This document shows, piece after piece, positions 28,238 to 37,686 of a DNA stretch of 64,000 bases. The translations under genes were made by a program, and so were the position numbers. Every line of letters begins with the position of its first letter. The stretch's first letter is position 1. The notes beneath the pieces are model-generated. The model was not told the origin of the DNA. It saw only the letters and a list, made by a program, of their open reading frames with translations, and did not search any database. Origin of the DNA: Pseudoxanthomonas indica (GTDB lineage: Bacteria; Pseudomonadota; Gammaproteobacteria; Xanthomonadales; Xanthomonadaceae); contig NZ_FUZV01000002.1 in NCBI RefSeq assembly GCF_900167565.1, positions 930,001 to 994,000 on the forward strand, written 5' to 3'.

Positions 28238-29491
28238 TCAGTGCAGGCGGGTCTCGCCGGGATTGAGCAGGCTGCTCAGGTCGGGCAGGGCCAGGGGCCG
28301 CGACAGGAAATAGCCCTGCGCGTGCTCCACGCCCAGCGCCTTGAGCGCGGCCAGTTCCTCGGCCGTCTCCACGCCCTCGGCAATGATTTCGGTATGCGTC
28401 TGGCGGGCGAACGCAATCAGCGCGGCGGCCAGGGCGCGGCGCGGCGAATCGCTGTCGATGCTGCGGGTCAGGGTCATGTCCAGCTTGATGATGTCCGGGC
28501 TAATCGCCAGCACATGACGCATGCTGGCGTAGCCGGCGCCGGCATCGTCCACCGCCACCCGCACACCCTGCCGGCGCAGGGGAGTCAGTTGCTCGCGCAA
28601 GGCGGCGTAGTCTTCCACATGCGCGTGCTCGGTCAGCTCCAGCACGACGCGATCCAGCGGCAAGGCATCCAGATAGCCGGCCACCTGTCCGCTGATGATG
28701 GTCTGCGGCGAGACATTGAGCGACACGTAAAAACCGCCCAGCAGATGGCGCAGTCCATCCATGGCGGTGAGCATGGTGTTGAGCTCCAGGCGCACGCCCA
28801 GACCGATCTCGCGCGCCTCCCGGAACCACAGATCGGCCGGGCGCGGCGGATTGAGATCGAACCGTGCCAGGCATTCCACGCCGATGATGCGATCGTCCTT
28901 GAGCCGGTAAATAGGCTGGTAGGCGATGCTGGGCTGGCCGAGTTCGAGCACGGCATTGATCCGCTCGACTTTTTCCTCGTGCACGCGCAGCGCATCCAGA
29001 TCACCGTCGATCTGATAGGCCAGCAATTCGGCGAAGGCACGCATCATCTGCATGTCGCGTTCGCTCAGGGACAGGTTGGGGCGCAGGCTGAAACAGCAGA
29101 ACGTGCCGAAGATGCGGCCGTCACTGAGCTTGATCGGCACCGACAGGTGCGCGCCAATCGGCACGGCGGCGGTATCGGGAATGTCGGCCAGCACCGGCAC
29201 GGCGCGGGTGTCGGGAATCAGCTGGGGAATGCGGCCATCCACCACGCGCAGGCAATAGCCTTCTTCCAGCGGCATCGAGTCGCCCGGTTTCAGCGGCATC
29301 GGTTCCAGCGCGCCCACCACGTGGCGAAAGGTCCGTTGCCGGCCGCTGAATTCGGAAATGAAGGCCACGTCCATGCCCAAGTGCGTGCGCACGGCATTGA
29401 GTATCCGATCGACGTTGCGGCCTATCGCCAGCGCGCCCGGTCCATCGGTGGCCAGCAGCTCATTCCATGGTGCGTCTTTCGGTCTCTGCAT
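28238..29491 (-). CDS. GAF-EAL cyclic-di-GMP phosphodiesterase
   Basis: This is a 417-residue soluble protein. An N-terminal GAF-like sensor (about residues 15-165, LGMDVAFISEFSGRQRTFRH) is followed by an EAL domain (about 175-415). Catalytic-site elements are present as variants: ECLAR for EALLR, LNVSP (Asn), LELTEHA (Glu), DDAGAGYAS for DDFGTGYSS, KLDMTL (Lys) and AEGVET (Glu). Metal-binding residues thus appear intact, so hydrolysis of cyclic-di-GMP is likely. GGAGGG lies 4 bases before ATG 29491. It is about 200 bases downstream of ppx on the same strand, so phosphate-linked expression is possible. Confidence 0.88.
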   Translation of the reverse strand: MQRPKDAPWNELLATDGPGALAIGRNVDRILNAVRTHLGMDVAFISEFSGRQRTFRHVVGALEPMPLKPGDSMPLEEGYCLRVVDGRIPQLIPDTRAVPVLADIPDTAAVPIGAHLSVPIKLSDGRIFGTFCCFSLRPNLSLSERDMQMMRAFAELLAYQIDGDLDALRVHEEKVERINAVLELGQPSIAYQPIYRLKDDRIIGVECLARFDLNPPRPADLWFREAREIGLGVRLELNTMLTAMDGLRHLLGGFYVSLNVSPQTIISGQVAGYLDALPLDRVVLELTEHAHVEDYAALREQLTPLRRQGVRVAVDDAGAGYASMRHVLAISPDIIKLDMTLTRSIDSDSPRRALAAALIAFARQTHTEIIAEGVETAEELAALKALGVEHAQGYFLSRPLALPDLSSLLNPGETRLH

Positions 29492-29689
29492 TGATCCCTC
29501 CTGGACAAGCGGGAAGCGACGCGGGCGGCCAGCGGCTTGCATTGAGTTGCCGAGAGCCCGCGTGAGGCGCGCGAACCCGGTGGCGGGCCTGCCCGAATCG
29601 TTCCCGGACCCGAGTCTAGCCTTAGTAACGCCGGTTTTGCATGAGGACGCTGCGAAGATGCAGCCGCCCTCGCGCCGTAGCGATGCGGC

Positions 29690-31219
29690 TCAGGCCACGA
29701 ACGGCTTGAGGGTGATGCCCAGGCCCTGCATGTCTTCCGGCTCGCCAATCAGATCCGACTTCAGCAGCGGACGCGCTTCAATCCAGTCGCGATCCACCAC
29801 CAGGCGCAATTCGTCGTCGATGGCGGTCAGGTCCAGGCGCGGAATCGGGTCGGCCTCGTGCGCGCGGTGCAACAACACTGCCAGCCTCAACAATGCGGCC
29901 TTGCGTTTGGCCGACAGCAGCAGGCGATCAGGCAGGGCATCGAAAGCGGTCTTGGGCACCCCGCGACGGTGCGTGCGTACCAGCGAGGCCAGCACCTGCT
30001 GCTCCTGCCGCGAGAAACCGGCGATGTCGGAGTTCTCCAGCACGTAGGCGCCATGCTGGTGGTACTGGCTGTGCGCGATGACCAGGCCCAGTTCGTGCAG
30101 GCGCGCGGCCCAGCCGAGCATGCGTGCATCGTCGTCGCTGAGCTGCCAGTCTTCGGCGACCTGCTCGTGCAGGCGCTGGGCGGTGGCCTCCACCCGCGAG
30201 GCCTGCACCTCGTCGATGCCGTAGCGCTGGATCAGCGATGCGGTGGACAGGTCGCGCGGATCGTTGTCGCTGCCGCGGCCCAGCATGTCGAACAGGATGC
30301 CTTCGCGCATGGCCGCCTTGCTCACCATCAGTCGCTGCAGGCCCAGGGCTTCGAAGGCGGCCTCCAGTACCAGCACGCCGCCGGCGATGATCGGCCGGCG
30401 ATCATTGGACAGGCCGGGCAGGTCGATGTCGTCGATGCGTTCGGCCTGCAGCAGCCGGTCGCGAACCTGCGGCAGGGCCTCGGCAGTCACCGCGCCCTTG
30501 GTCAGTTTCATCGCCGCGCAGATATCGCCAATCGCCTTGTTGGTACCGGAGGAGCCAATGGCTTCCTGCCAGCCCAGGGCGCGATAGAGCTTGGCGAACT
30601 GCTGGAACTCGGCGCCGATTTCGGTCAGCGCATCCTTCCAGCGTTTCTTGGTGAGCTTGCCACCGGGAAAGAACCGCCGCGTGCTGGCGATGCAACCGGC
30701 CTGCAGGCTTTCGCGCTCCAGGGTCTGCATGCCGCGGCCAATGATGAACTCGGTGGAGCCGCCGCCGATATCGATCACCAGTCGTTTCTGATCCGCCTTG
30801 GGCGGCTGCGAGTGGGCCACGCCCAGGTAGATCAGGCGGGCTTCCTCACGCCCGGACACCACTTCGATCGGCTTGCCCAGCGCGGCTTCGGCCGGCATCA
30901 GGAAGCCCATCGGGTCGCGCAGCTGGCGAACCGTATTCGTGGCCAGCGCACGCACGCGTGCGGTAGGTACGTCACGGATACGCTGGCCGAACCGCGACAG
31001 GCAATCCAGGGCGCGCTCGCGCGCCGGTTCGGACAGGCCACCCTTGCCGTCCAGGCCATCGGCCATGCGCACGGTCTCGCGCAGGCGATCCACCACGCGC
31101 AGCTGGCCCAGCGTGTAGCGGGCCACGATCATGTGAAAGCTGTTGGAGCCCAGGTCGATCGCGGCGAGGTGTTCGCCGTCACGGGGGGGCGGCGAAGCGG
31201 GGGCGGAGGCGGGCGACAT
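29690..31219 (-). CDS. ppx: Exopolyphosphatase (Ppx/GppA family)
   Basis: This 509-residue enzyme hydrolyses terminal phosphates of polyphosphate. The actin-like ATPase-fold motifs are LAAIDLGSNSFHMIVAR near the start and VIDIGGGSTEFIIG in the middle. The C-terminal half contains an HD-like helical domain (LHELGLVIAHSQYHQHGAYVL). The gene follows ppk by 71 bases on the same strand, as in many proteobacteria where the two form an operon. GppA activity on pppGpp cannot be excluded from sequence. Confidence 0.94.
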   Translation of the reverse strand: MSPASAPASPPPRDGEHLAAIDLGSNSFHMIVARYTLGQLRVVDRLRETVRMADGLDGKGGLSEPARERALDCLSRFGQRIRDVPTARVRALATNTVRQLRDPMGFLMPAEAALGKPIEVVSGREEARLIYLGVAHSQPPKADQKRLVIDIGGGSTEFIIGRGMQTLERESLQAGCIASTRRFFPGGKLTKKRWKDALTEIGAEFQQFAKLYRALGWQEAIGSSGTNKAIGDICAAMKLTKGAVTAEALPQVRDRLLQAERIDDIDLPGLSNDRRPIIAGGVLVLEAAFEALGLQRLMVSKAAMREGILFDMLGRGSDNDPRDLSTASLIQRYGIDEVQASRVEATAQRLHEQVAEDWQLSDDDARMLGWAARLHELGLVIAHSQYHQHGAYVLENSDIAGFSRQEQQVLASLVRTHRRGVPKTAFDALPDRLLLSAKRKAALLRLAVLLHRAHEADPIPRLDLTAIDDELRLVVDRDWIEARPLLKSDLIGEPEDMQGLGITLKPFVA

Positions 31220-31290
31220 GCGCGCAGACTAGTGGCAGCGACCGGCGCTTGGCAACGCGCCATTCGTCGCATCAAGGACTTGCACCGGTT

Positions 31291-33381
31291 TTAGACCCCG
31301 GCCAACAGCAGCGCCTGCGCCGAATGCGGGGTCTGGCCCTCGGCCGGCTCGGCCTTGTGGTACACGCCATCGGCATCCAGCAACCAGGCGTTCTGGTTGT
31401 CGTCCAGGTAGTTCTGCAGGCCGTCGCGGAAGACCTTGTCGGCCAGCGCCGGCTCCAGGATCGGGAAGCAGGTTTCCACCCGGTGCAGCAGGTTGCGCTC
31501 CAGCCAGTCGGCGCTGGCGCAGTACAGCTCGGGGTGACCATCGTTGCCGAACCAGTAGATGCGGCTGTGTTCCAGGAAGCGGCCGACGATGGAACGCACG
31601 CGGATGTTGTCCGACACGCCGGGCACGCCCGGTCGCAGCGAGCAGGCGCCACGCACGATCAGATCAATCTGCACGCCGGCCTGCGAGGCGACATAGAGCG
31701 CGCGGATGATCCGTGGCTCGTTGAGCGCATTGATCTTGGCGATGATGCGGCCCGGCTTGCCGGCGCGCGCCAGCTTGGCCTCGCGCTCGATCTTCTTGAT
31801 CAGACCGGCATGCAGGGTGAAGGGGGATTGCAGCAGGCGCTTGAGCTTGGTCGATGGCGCCAGGCCCGACAGCTGCTGGAACAGCAGGTGCACGTCGTTG
31901 CCGACGTCCGGGTCGGCGGTGATCAGGCCGATGTCGGTGTAGGCGCGGGCGGTGCCGCTGTGATAGTTGCCGGTGCCCAGGTGCACGTAGCGGCGCAGTT
32001 TCTTGCCCTCGCGGCGCACGATCAGCAGCATCTTGGCGTGGGTCTTGTAGCCGACCACGCCATACACGACCTGCACGCCGGCTTCCTGCAGCCGGTCGGC
32101 CACGCCCAGGTTGGCGTCTTCATCGAAGCGCGCGCGCAGTTCCACCACCACGGTGACGTCCTTGCCGTTGCGCGCGGCCTGCACCAGCGCATCGACAATC
32201 GCCGAGTTGTTGCCGGTGCGGTACAGGGTCTGCTTGATCGCCAGCACGTTGGGGTCGATGGCCGCCTGCTTGAGCAGATCCAGCACCGGCGTGAAGGCGT
32301 CGAAGGGGTGGTGCAGCAGCACGTCGCCATCGTCGACGCGTTCGAAGATGGTGTCGCTGTCGCGCAGCAGGCGCGGGGTGAATACCGGGTACTTCAGTTC
32401 CGGGCGCTGGGCCAGGTCATAGACCTGGATGACCCGGTTGAGATTGACCGGGCCGTCGATCAGATAGACCGCGTTGTCGGGCAGGGCGAAGTTCTGCAGC
32501 AGCGTGCGGATGATCGGCTTGGGACAATCCTGGGCTATCTCCAGGCGCACCGCCGGACGATAGCCGCGGCCGACCAGTTCATCGCGCAGTGCCAGCGCCA
32601 GGTTTTCCACTTCTTCCTCGTCCACCACCACTTCGGAGTTGCGGGTGACGCGGAACTGGTAGGAGCCCTTGACCTCCATGCCCGGGAACAGCTCATCGAC
32701 GAATGCCGACAGCACCGAGGACAGCAGCACGAAGTCGTTCTCGCCGCCGGACACGCGCTGCGGCAGGTGGATGATGCGCGGCAGCGAACGTGGCGCGCGC
32801 ACGATCGCCAGGTGGCCGGCGCGGCCAAACGCGTCCTTGCCCTTCAACACCACCACGATGTTGAGCGACTTGTTGAGGATCTTGGGGAAGGGATGCGCCG
32901 GGTCCAGGCCCAGCGGCGAGAGCACCGGCATGATCTCGTTGCGGAAGTAGGCGCGCAGCCAGCGGGTCTGGCGCGGGCTCCAGGCGCCGCGGCCAAACAC
33001 GCGCACGCCGGCTTCGTTCAAGGCCGGGCGCAGTACCTGGTTCCAGCATTTGTATTGCGCGTCCACCAGTTCGGCGGCGCGATCGTGGATGCGGTTGAGC
33101 ACCGTGGTCGGGCTCATGCCATCGGCGGCCGGCGGCAGGCCGAAGTCCTGCGCATGGCGCACGGTGGCGGCGCGGATTTCGAAGAACTCGTCCAGGTTGG
33201 TGCAGGAGATGCACAGGAAACGCAGCCGTTCCAACAGCGGCACGCTGGGATCCTGCGCCTGCGCCAGTACGCGGAAGTTGAAATCCAGCTGCGACAGTTC
33301 GCGGTTGAGGTAGAGCGCGGGATCGCGCAGCCGCTCCTCGTTGCTCACGGCGTCCGGCGTGGTGGCGTTGGCGACATTCAT
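31291..33381 (-). CDS. ppk1: Polyphosphate kinase 1
   Basis: This 696-residue enzyme makes polyphosphate from ATP. The N-terminal helical domain has LYLNRELSQLDFNFRVLAQA, typical of PPK1. The catalytic half holds the two PLD-like modules, with the phosphorylated His expected in YKTHAKMLLIVRR and the second His in the module around GRFLEHSRIYWFGND. Its ATG overlaps the stop of phoR by 4 bases (ATGA), tying polyphosphate synthesis to the phosphate-sensing operon. ppx follows downstream. Confidence 0.96.
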   Translation of the reverse strand: MNVANATTPDAVSNEERLRDPALYLNRELSQLDFNFRVLAQAQDPSVPLLERLRFLCISCTNLDEFFEIRAATVRHAQDFGLPPAADGMSPTTVLNRIHDRAAELVDAQYKCWNQVLRPALNEAGVRVFGRGAWSPRQTRWLRAYFRNEIMPVLSPLGLDPAHPFPKILNKSLNIVVVLKGKDAFGRAGHLAIVRAPRSLPRIIHLPQRVSGGENDFVLLSSVLSAFVDELFPGMEVKGSYQFRVTRNSEVVVDEEEVENLALALRDELVGRGYRPAVRLEIAQDCPKPIIRTLLQNFALPDNAVYLIDGPVNLNRVIQVYDLAQRPELKYPVFTPRLLRDSDTIFERVDDGDVLLHHPFDAFTPVLDLLKQAAIDPNVLAIKQTLYRTGNNSAIVDALVQAARNGKDVTVVVELRARFDEDANLGVADRLQEAGVQVVYGVVGYKTHAKMLLIVRREGKKLRRYVHLGTGNYHSGTARAYTDIGLITADPDVGNDVHLLFQQLSGLAPSTKLKRLLQSPFTLHAGLIKKIEREAKLARAGKPGRIIAKINALNEPRIIRALYVASQAGVQIDLIVRGACSLRPGVPGVSDNIRVRSIVGRFLEHSRIYWFGNDGHPELYCASADWLERNLLHRVETCFPILEPALADKVFRDGLQNYLDDNQNAWLLDADGVYHKAEPAEGQTPHSAQALLLAGV

Positions 33382-34733
33382 GCGGTCTGACCGTGGGTGA
33401 GGGAAGGAGGGGACGGCGGCGTGAGCAGATCGCTGCCGCGTTCGTGCACGCGTTCGCCACTGAAGTGGATGGTGAAGGTACTGCCGTGGCCTACTTCGCT
33501 TTCAATCTCCAGCCGCGCCTGGTGCAGGTTGAGGACGTGCTTGACGATCGACAGGCCCAGGCCGGTGCCGCCGCTCTCGCGCGAGCGGCTGGTGGAGACG
33601 CGATAGAAACGTTCGGTGATGCGCGGCAGGTGGCTGGCGGGAATGCCATAGCCGCTGTCGGTGACACTGAGCAGGGCGCCGTCGCCTTCGCGCGCAAAGC
33701 GCACGCGGATGCTGCCGCCGGCCGGGGTGTAGCGCACCGCGTTGCTGACCAGGTTGGAGAAGGCGCTGTGCAGCTCCTTGTTGGAGCCCCACAGATCCAC
33801 GCCGGCCTCGTCTTCCACCACCACGGTATGGCGCTTGTGGCTGAGCGCTTCGGCCTCGCGGCGCAGGGTGGCCAGCATCGGCGCCATCGCCACGCTTTCG
33901 TCGGGCAGGCTGTCCTGGGCTTCCAGTCGCGACAGGGTCAGCAGGTCTTCCACCAACTGCGTCATGCGCTGGGATTGCTTCTGCATCTCCGCCAGCATCG
34001 GCGCCCACTCGGGGAATTCCTGCGGCTCGAGCATGTCCAGGTAACCGTGCACCACGGTCAGCGGGGTGCGCAATTCATGCGAGACGTTGGCGACGAAGTC
34101 GCGGCGCATCTGTTCCAGCCGCAACATCTTGCTGACGTCGCGCGCGACCAGCAGCCAGTGCTGATCGGAGTAGGGGATCAGACGCAGGTTCAGGCGCAGC
34201 GCCGGATCCACCGGCGAACCGGCATCGAGCATGGGCTCGGCATTGCGGCCGGCGGCCAGCCAGTGCGACATCGGCAACGGCTGCAGGCGATCGCCGATGC
34301 TGGCGCCGATGTCGTTGGGATACTGCAGGCCCAGCAGACTGGTGGCGGCCTTGTTGAACCACTGCACGCGCTGGCTGTTGCGTTCGACCACCACCACCGC
34401 ATCGGGCAGCGCGGCGGCGGCGGCGCGATAAGCGCGCAGCATGGCCAGCAGGCGGCGCTTGCGCGTGCGCATTTCGGCCTGGCCGCGATAGAGCAGGCGA
34501 TCCAACTCGTTCCACACGCCCTGGCCGCGCGCCGGGGTGAGCCGCTGGCGGGCGGTCAGGCGCAGCAACACTTCCCGCAGTTTCCAGTAGTGCCAGGCCA
34601 CCACGCCCAGCGCGGCCAGCGTGAGCACCGGCCAGGGATAGCCGATCAGCAGGCCGAGCAGGGCGGCCGCGATCAGGATTCCAGCCAGTTGACCCAGCGT
34701 CTTGAACCAGGCGGAGCGGATGTGATCAGGCAT
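33378..34733 (-). CDS. phoR: Phosphate regulon sensor histidine kinase PhoR
   Basis: This is a 451-residue kinase with two close N-terminal TM segments (about residues 14-47) and no large periplasmic domain, as usual for PhoR, which senses phosphate through the Pst/PhoU complex. A PAS domain follows (ALPDAVVVVERNSQRVQWFN), then the H-box FVANVSHELRTPLTVVHGYL, N-box FSNLVSNAVRYTP, and ATP-binding motifs DSGYGIP and GTGLGLSIVKHVL. It is 48 bases downstream of phoB and overlaps ppk by 4 bases. Confidence 0.95.
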   Translation of the reverse strand: MPDHIRSAWFKTLGQLAGILIAAALLGLLIGYPWPVLTLAALGVVAWHYWKLREVLLRLTARQRLTPARGQGVWNELDRLLYRGQAEMRTRKRRLLAMLRAYRAAAAALPDAVVVVERNSQRVQWFNKAATSLLGLQYPNDIGASIGDRLQPLPMSHWLAAGRNAEPMLDAGSPVDPALRLNLRLIPYSDQHWLLVARDVSKMLRLEQMRRDFVANVSHELRTPLTVVHGYLDMLEPQEFPEWAPMLAEMQKQSQRMTQLVEDLLTLSRLEAQDSLPDESVAMAPMLATLRREAEALSHKRHTVVVEDEAGVDLWGSNKELHSAFSNLVSNAVRYTPAGGSIRVRFAREGDGALLSVTDSGYGIPASHLPRITERFYRVSTSRSRESGGTGLGLSIVKHVLNLHQARLEIESEVGHGSTFTIHFSGERVHERGSDLLTPPSPPSLTHGQTA

Positions 34734-34781
34734 GGGGCGATTGTAGGCGCGGGGTTGTGACAGATGCAGCGTGCCCGGGCC

Positions 34782-35471
34782 TCACATCGCCGCCGAGAAG
34801 CGATAGCCCGAACCGCGCACGGTCTGCACCATGTTCTCGATGCCATGCGGCTCCAGGGTCTTGCGCAGGCGACGGATATGCACGTCCACCGTGCGCTCTT
34901 CCACGTAGACGCTGCCGCCCCAGACGTGATCCAGCAACTGCGTGCGCGAGTAGACGCGCTCGGGATGGGTCATGAAGAAGTGCAGCAGGCGGTACTCGGT
35001 GGGGCCAATCGGCACCGGGGTGTCGCCGGCGAAAACGCGGTGGGCGGCGCCATCGATGCGCAATGGACCGACGCTGACGCTGCCGTCCTCGTCGTCTTCG
35101 CGCGAGCGGCGCATCACCGCGCGGATCCGGGCCAGCAGTTCGCGCGCCGAGAATGGCTTGACCACGTAGTCGTCCACGCCGGCTTCCAGACCGCCGACCC
35201 GATCATTCTCTTCGCCGCGGGCGGTGAGCATGATGATCGGGATGTCGCGGGTCATGGCGTCCTTGCGCCAGCGGCGGGCCAGTTCCAGGCCGCTGGTGCC
35301 GGGCAGCATCCAGTCCAGCAGGATCAGATCCGGCACCCGGTCGGCAATGGCGTTCTGCGCCTCGCGGGCGTCACCGGCATGGATGGGCTCGTAGTCGCCC
35401 TTGCGCAGGGCAAAGGCGACCATGTCGCGGATGGCCGGTTCATCGTCAACGATCAGGATGTGCTTCTGCAC
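34782..35471 (-). CDS. phoB: Phosphate regulon response regulator PhoB
   Basis: This 229-residue regulator has a receiver domain (ILIVDDEPAIRDMVAFAL, phospho-Asp in LILLDWMLPGTSG, Lys in YVVKPFSARE) and a winged-helix effector domain ending RTVDVHIRRLRKTL and TVRGSGYRF. GTG 35471 gives the typical QKHILIVDDEP start and has GGA 6 bases upstream; the frame extends to a TTG at 35513 that lies inside the Pho box and is unlikely. The regulator controls genes for phosphate scavenging and, by position, its own operon with phoR, ppk and ppx. Confidence 0.95.
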   Translation of the reverse strand: MQKHILIVDDEPAIRDMVAFALRKGDYEPIHAGDAREAQNAIADRVPDLILLDWMLPGTSGLELARRWRKDAMTRDIPIIMLTARGEENDRVGGLEAGVDDYVVKPFSARELLARIRAVMRRSREDDEDGSVSVGPLRIDGAAHRVFAGDTPVPIGPTEYRLLHFFMTHPERVYSRTQLLDHVWGGSVYVEERTVDVHIRRLRKTLEPHGIENMVQTVRGSGYRFSAAM

Positions 35472-35506
35472 GTAGCGTCCGTCGGCAGGGGGGGCGCTGC
35501 CAGTAG

Positions 35507-35535
35507 ACGACAATTTTATGACCGAAACATGACAG
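35507..35535 (-). promoter_or_regulatory. Pho box with three 7-base repeats upstream of phoB
   Basis: Read on the minus strand, CTGTCAT (35535-35529), CGGTCAT (35524-35518) and TTGTCGT (35513-35507) are spaced by 4-base AT-rich gaps, GTTT and AAAA. The Pho-box consensus is CTGTCAT repeated every 11 bases, so all three units align in register. The array ends 36 bases before the phoB start, as expected for autoregulation. Confidence 0.8.
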
Positions 35536-35553
35536 CGCGTTCCGCTGTCATGT
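35527..35553 (-). terminator. Hairpin between bepA-like gene and phoB, overlapping the Pho box
   Basis: Perfect 11-base arms (ACATGACAGCG and CGCTGTCATGT) enclose a 5-base loop, followed on the minus strand by TTTCGGTC. It lies 20 bases after the stop of the upstream M48 peptidase gene and could end its transcript. One arm contains the first Pho-box repeat and the other carries the same CTGTCAT-type heptamer in inverse orientation. Confidence 0.5.
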
Positions 35554-35573
35554 GGCGGGTCCCGCGCAGGATC

Positions 35574-37217
35574 TCAGCGCCGCTCGATATCCGGGTCGTT
35601 GATGCCCTGGCGGCGCAGTTCCAGCACCTGCGGGGTGATGGCGGCGATGCGCGCGTCGATGCGGGCACGGGCGTAGTAATCCAGGTCGCCGCGCTGCTTG
35701 AGGTTCTGCAACTGGATCAGCGCCTGCTCCGGCCGGCCATTGAGGAAGGCCGCCTCGGCAAAGGCCTCGCCGGCGCGGGCCGAATCGCCGGCCAGTTCGT
35801 TGGCGCGGCCAAACTCCTGCTGGAAGACCGGGTCGCTGCCGGCCCGGCCCAGCAGCGGACGCAGCACCGTCTGGGCATGCCGGCCGGCTTCCGCGCCGCC
35901 CTGCTCATTGAGGATGCGGGCGAAGGTCAGCGCCACCGGACGGCTGTTGGGCATCTGTTGCTGCAGCCGGGTCAGGCGCTGGTTGGCGGCGGCGACGCGG
36001 CCACCGCGCGACTCGGCTTCGGCCAGGCCCAGGTCCAGCCACAGGTTGCCGGGGTTGTCTTCCAGCAAGGGGGTGAGCTGGTCCACGGCCAGCGGCGCGC
36101 GACCGGCGTACAGGTTGGCCAGCGCCAGGCCATAGCGCTGCGCCGGCGTCAGCGGCTTGCCGGACTCGCGCTGGATGCGTTCGTAATCGCGGGCGGCGCC
36201 ATCGGCGGTGTTGGCGCTGAGCACGCGCAGGCGCTCGCGCGCCCAGTCGAACTGGCCGGTCGGCCCGCCGTTGATCAACTCGCTGGGCAGGCGCACCGTG
36301 ACCGGCAGCAAGGGGTTGTCGCTGTTCTTTTCCGGCGCGCTGACGATCTTGGGATTGAAGGTTTCGACCCGCTGGCCGCCACCCAGCACGCGGGTGGTGG
36401 TGGTGACGTAGTCCTTGCGCATCTGCTCGGCGCGCTGCTTGGCCTCGCTGATGCGGGTGGTGGTCACCGGGTGGGTCATCAGATAGTCGGGATAGGCGTC
36501 GCGACCGCCGCTGCGGCTGGCGCGGGTGGCCTGGGCCATGCGCGAGAAGAAGCCCGCCATCGCATCCACGTCGTAACCGGAGCGGGCCAGGGTGCGGATG
36601 CCCAGGCGATCGGCCTCGGACTCGTTGGAGCGGGTGTAGTCGATCTGGCGCTGCTGCATCAGGCCCATGCCGCTGGCCACCGCCGCCATCGAGGCATCGC
36701 CGCCGGAACTGCCGCCGGCGCTTTGCGCCAGCACGATCGCGCCGAGCATGCCGAGCAGGATGGGAATCTGATCGCGCTGCGCGCGTTCGACCCCGCGCAG
36801 CACATGCTGCTGGGTGACGTGGGCGATTTCGTGCGAGAGCACGGCCGCCACTTCGTCTTCCTGCTCTGCGGTCAGGATCAGGCCGGCGTTGGTGCCGATG
36901 AAACCGCCCAGCGTCGCAAACGCATTGATCTGCCGATCCTTGAGCAGGAAGAAGGTGAAGCTCTGGCTGGGCAGATCGCTCTGGGTGCCCAGCCGGCTGC
37001 CCATGCGCTGCAACCAGTCATCCAGCAGCGGGTCTTCCAGCAGGTAACCGTAGTTGCGCAGCTCGCGCAGCATCATCCCGCCGTACTCGGCCTGGCGCGC
37101 CGGCGACAGGACTTCACCGGCCGAGGAGCCCATGTCGGGCAGGCGCGCGTCCTGCGCCGATGCCAGCGGCACGGCCAGGGAAAGGGTCACAGCAGCGGCG
37201 AGCAGCAGGGGACGCAA
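35574..37217 (-). CDS. bepA: Periplasmic M48 metalloprotease, BepA-like
   Basis: This is a 547-residue exported zinc protease with C-terminal TPR repeats, the architecture of BepA (YfgC), which supports outer-membrane protein assembly and LptD maturation. It has a signal peptide cleaved near ASAQ. The catalytic motif HEIAH lies in VLSHEIAHVTQQH and the third zinc ligand is in NESEADRLGI. TPR-like helices span about residues 330-530. No ATG fits; TTG 37217 is chosen because GGAG lies 6 bases upstream and it starts the signal peptide directly. Symbol assigned by architecture. Confidence 0.88.
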   Translation of the reverse strand: MRPLLLAAAVTLSLAVPLASAQDARLPDMGSSAGEVLSPARQAEYGGMMLRELRNYGYLLEDPLLDDWLQRMGSRLGTQSDLPSQSFTFFLLKDRQINAFATLGGFIGTNAGLILTAEQEDEVAAVLSHEIAHVTQQHVLRGVERAQRDQIPILLGMLGAIVLAQSAGGSSGGDASMAAVASGMGLMQQRQIDYTRSNESEADRLGIRTLARSGYDVDAMAGFFSRMAQATRASRSGGRDAYPDYLMTHPVTTTRISEAKQRAEQMRKDYVTTTTRVLGGGQRVETFNPKIVSAPEKNSDNPLLPVTVRLPSELINGGPTGQFDWARERLRVLSANTADGAARDYERIQRESGKPLTPAQRYGLALANLYAGRAPLAVDQLTPLLEDNPGNLWLDLGLAEAESRGGRVAAANQRLTRLQQQMPNSRPVALTFARILNEQGGAEAGRHAQTVLRPLLGRAGSDPVFQQEFGRANELAGDSARAGEAFAEAAFLNGRPEQALIQLQNLKQRGDLDYYARARIDARIAAITPQVLELRRQGINDPDIERR

Positions 37218-37401
37218 ATGAAGCTCCAGTGTCGGACAATACCGGGCGGACCGCAGGATGACGCCAAGCTGTCCGTTACGAGTGAACATGTAGTTAATTG
37301 ACGGCCCGCAGTGTTCCATGGGGTTAGGGTGGAAACCGGCACCACCCGGCCCATATTGGCACCGAGCACCACTTTGACCTGCAACAGCCCGGAGAATTCC
37401 C

Positions 37402-37686
37402 TTGAGTGACACCCCCACCGGCGGTCCCACCATCACGATGTATACCACCGCCATCTGCCCGTACTGCGTGGCCGCCAAGAACTTCCTGAAGAGCAAGGGC
37501 CAGAGCTGGCAGGAAGTGCGCATCGATCTGGACCCGGCCGAGCGCGAGAAGATGATCAGCAAGGCGCGCCGTACCAGCGTGCCGCAGATTTTCGTCGGCG
37601 ACACCCATGTGGGCGGCTACGACGACATGATCGCCCTGCACCGCGCCGGCAAGTTCGAGCCGCTGCTGGCCGGAGCCGGCGCATGA
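37402..37686 (+). CDS. grxC: Glutaredoxin 3 (GrxC type)
   Basis: This is a 94-residue dithiol glutaredoxin with active site CPYC in TTAICPYCVAAKNFL, cis-Pro in TSVPQIFVGD and glutathione-site GGYDD. It starts at TTG 37402 with GGAG 7 bases upstream. The stop overlaps the ATG of the next gene by 4 bases, which links it to a CMD-family redox protein. Confidence 0.93.
   Translation: MSDTPTGGPTITMYTTAICPYCVAAKNFLKSKGQSWQEVRIDLDPAEREKMISKARRTSVPQIFVGDTHVGGYDDMIALHRAGKFEPLLAGAGA

Noticed and set aside
31249..33390. A 713-codon plus-strand open frame opposite ppk1
   Set aside because: It mirrors ppk1 in antisense and has no recognisable protein features.
34764..37301. An 845-codon plus-strand open frame opposite phoB and the M48 peptidase gene
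   Set aside because: It is antisense to two clear genes, has Gln/His/Ala/Gly-rich shadow composition and no domain; it results from high GC in the third codon position.
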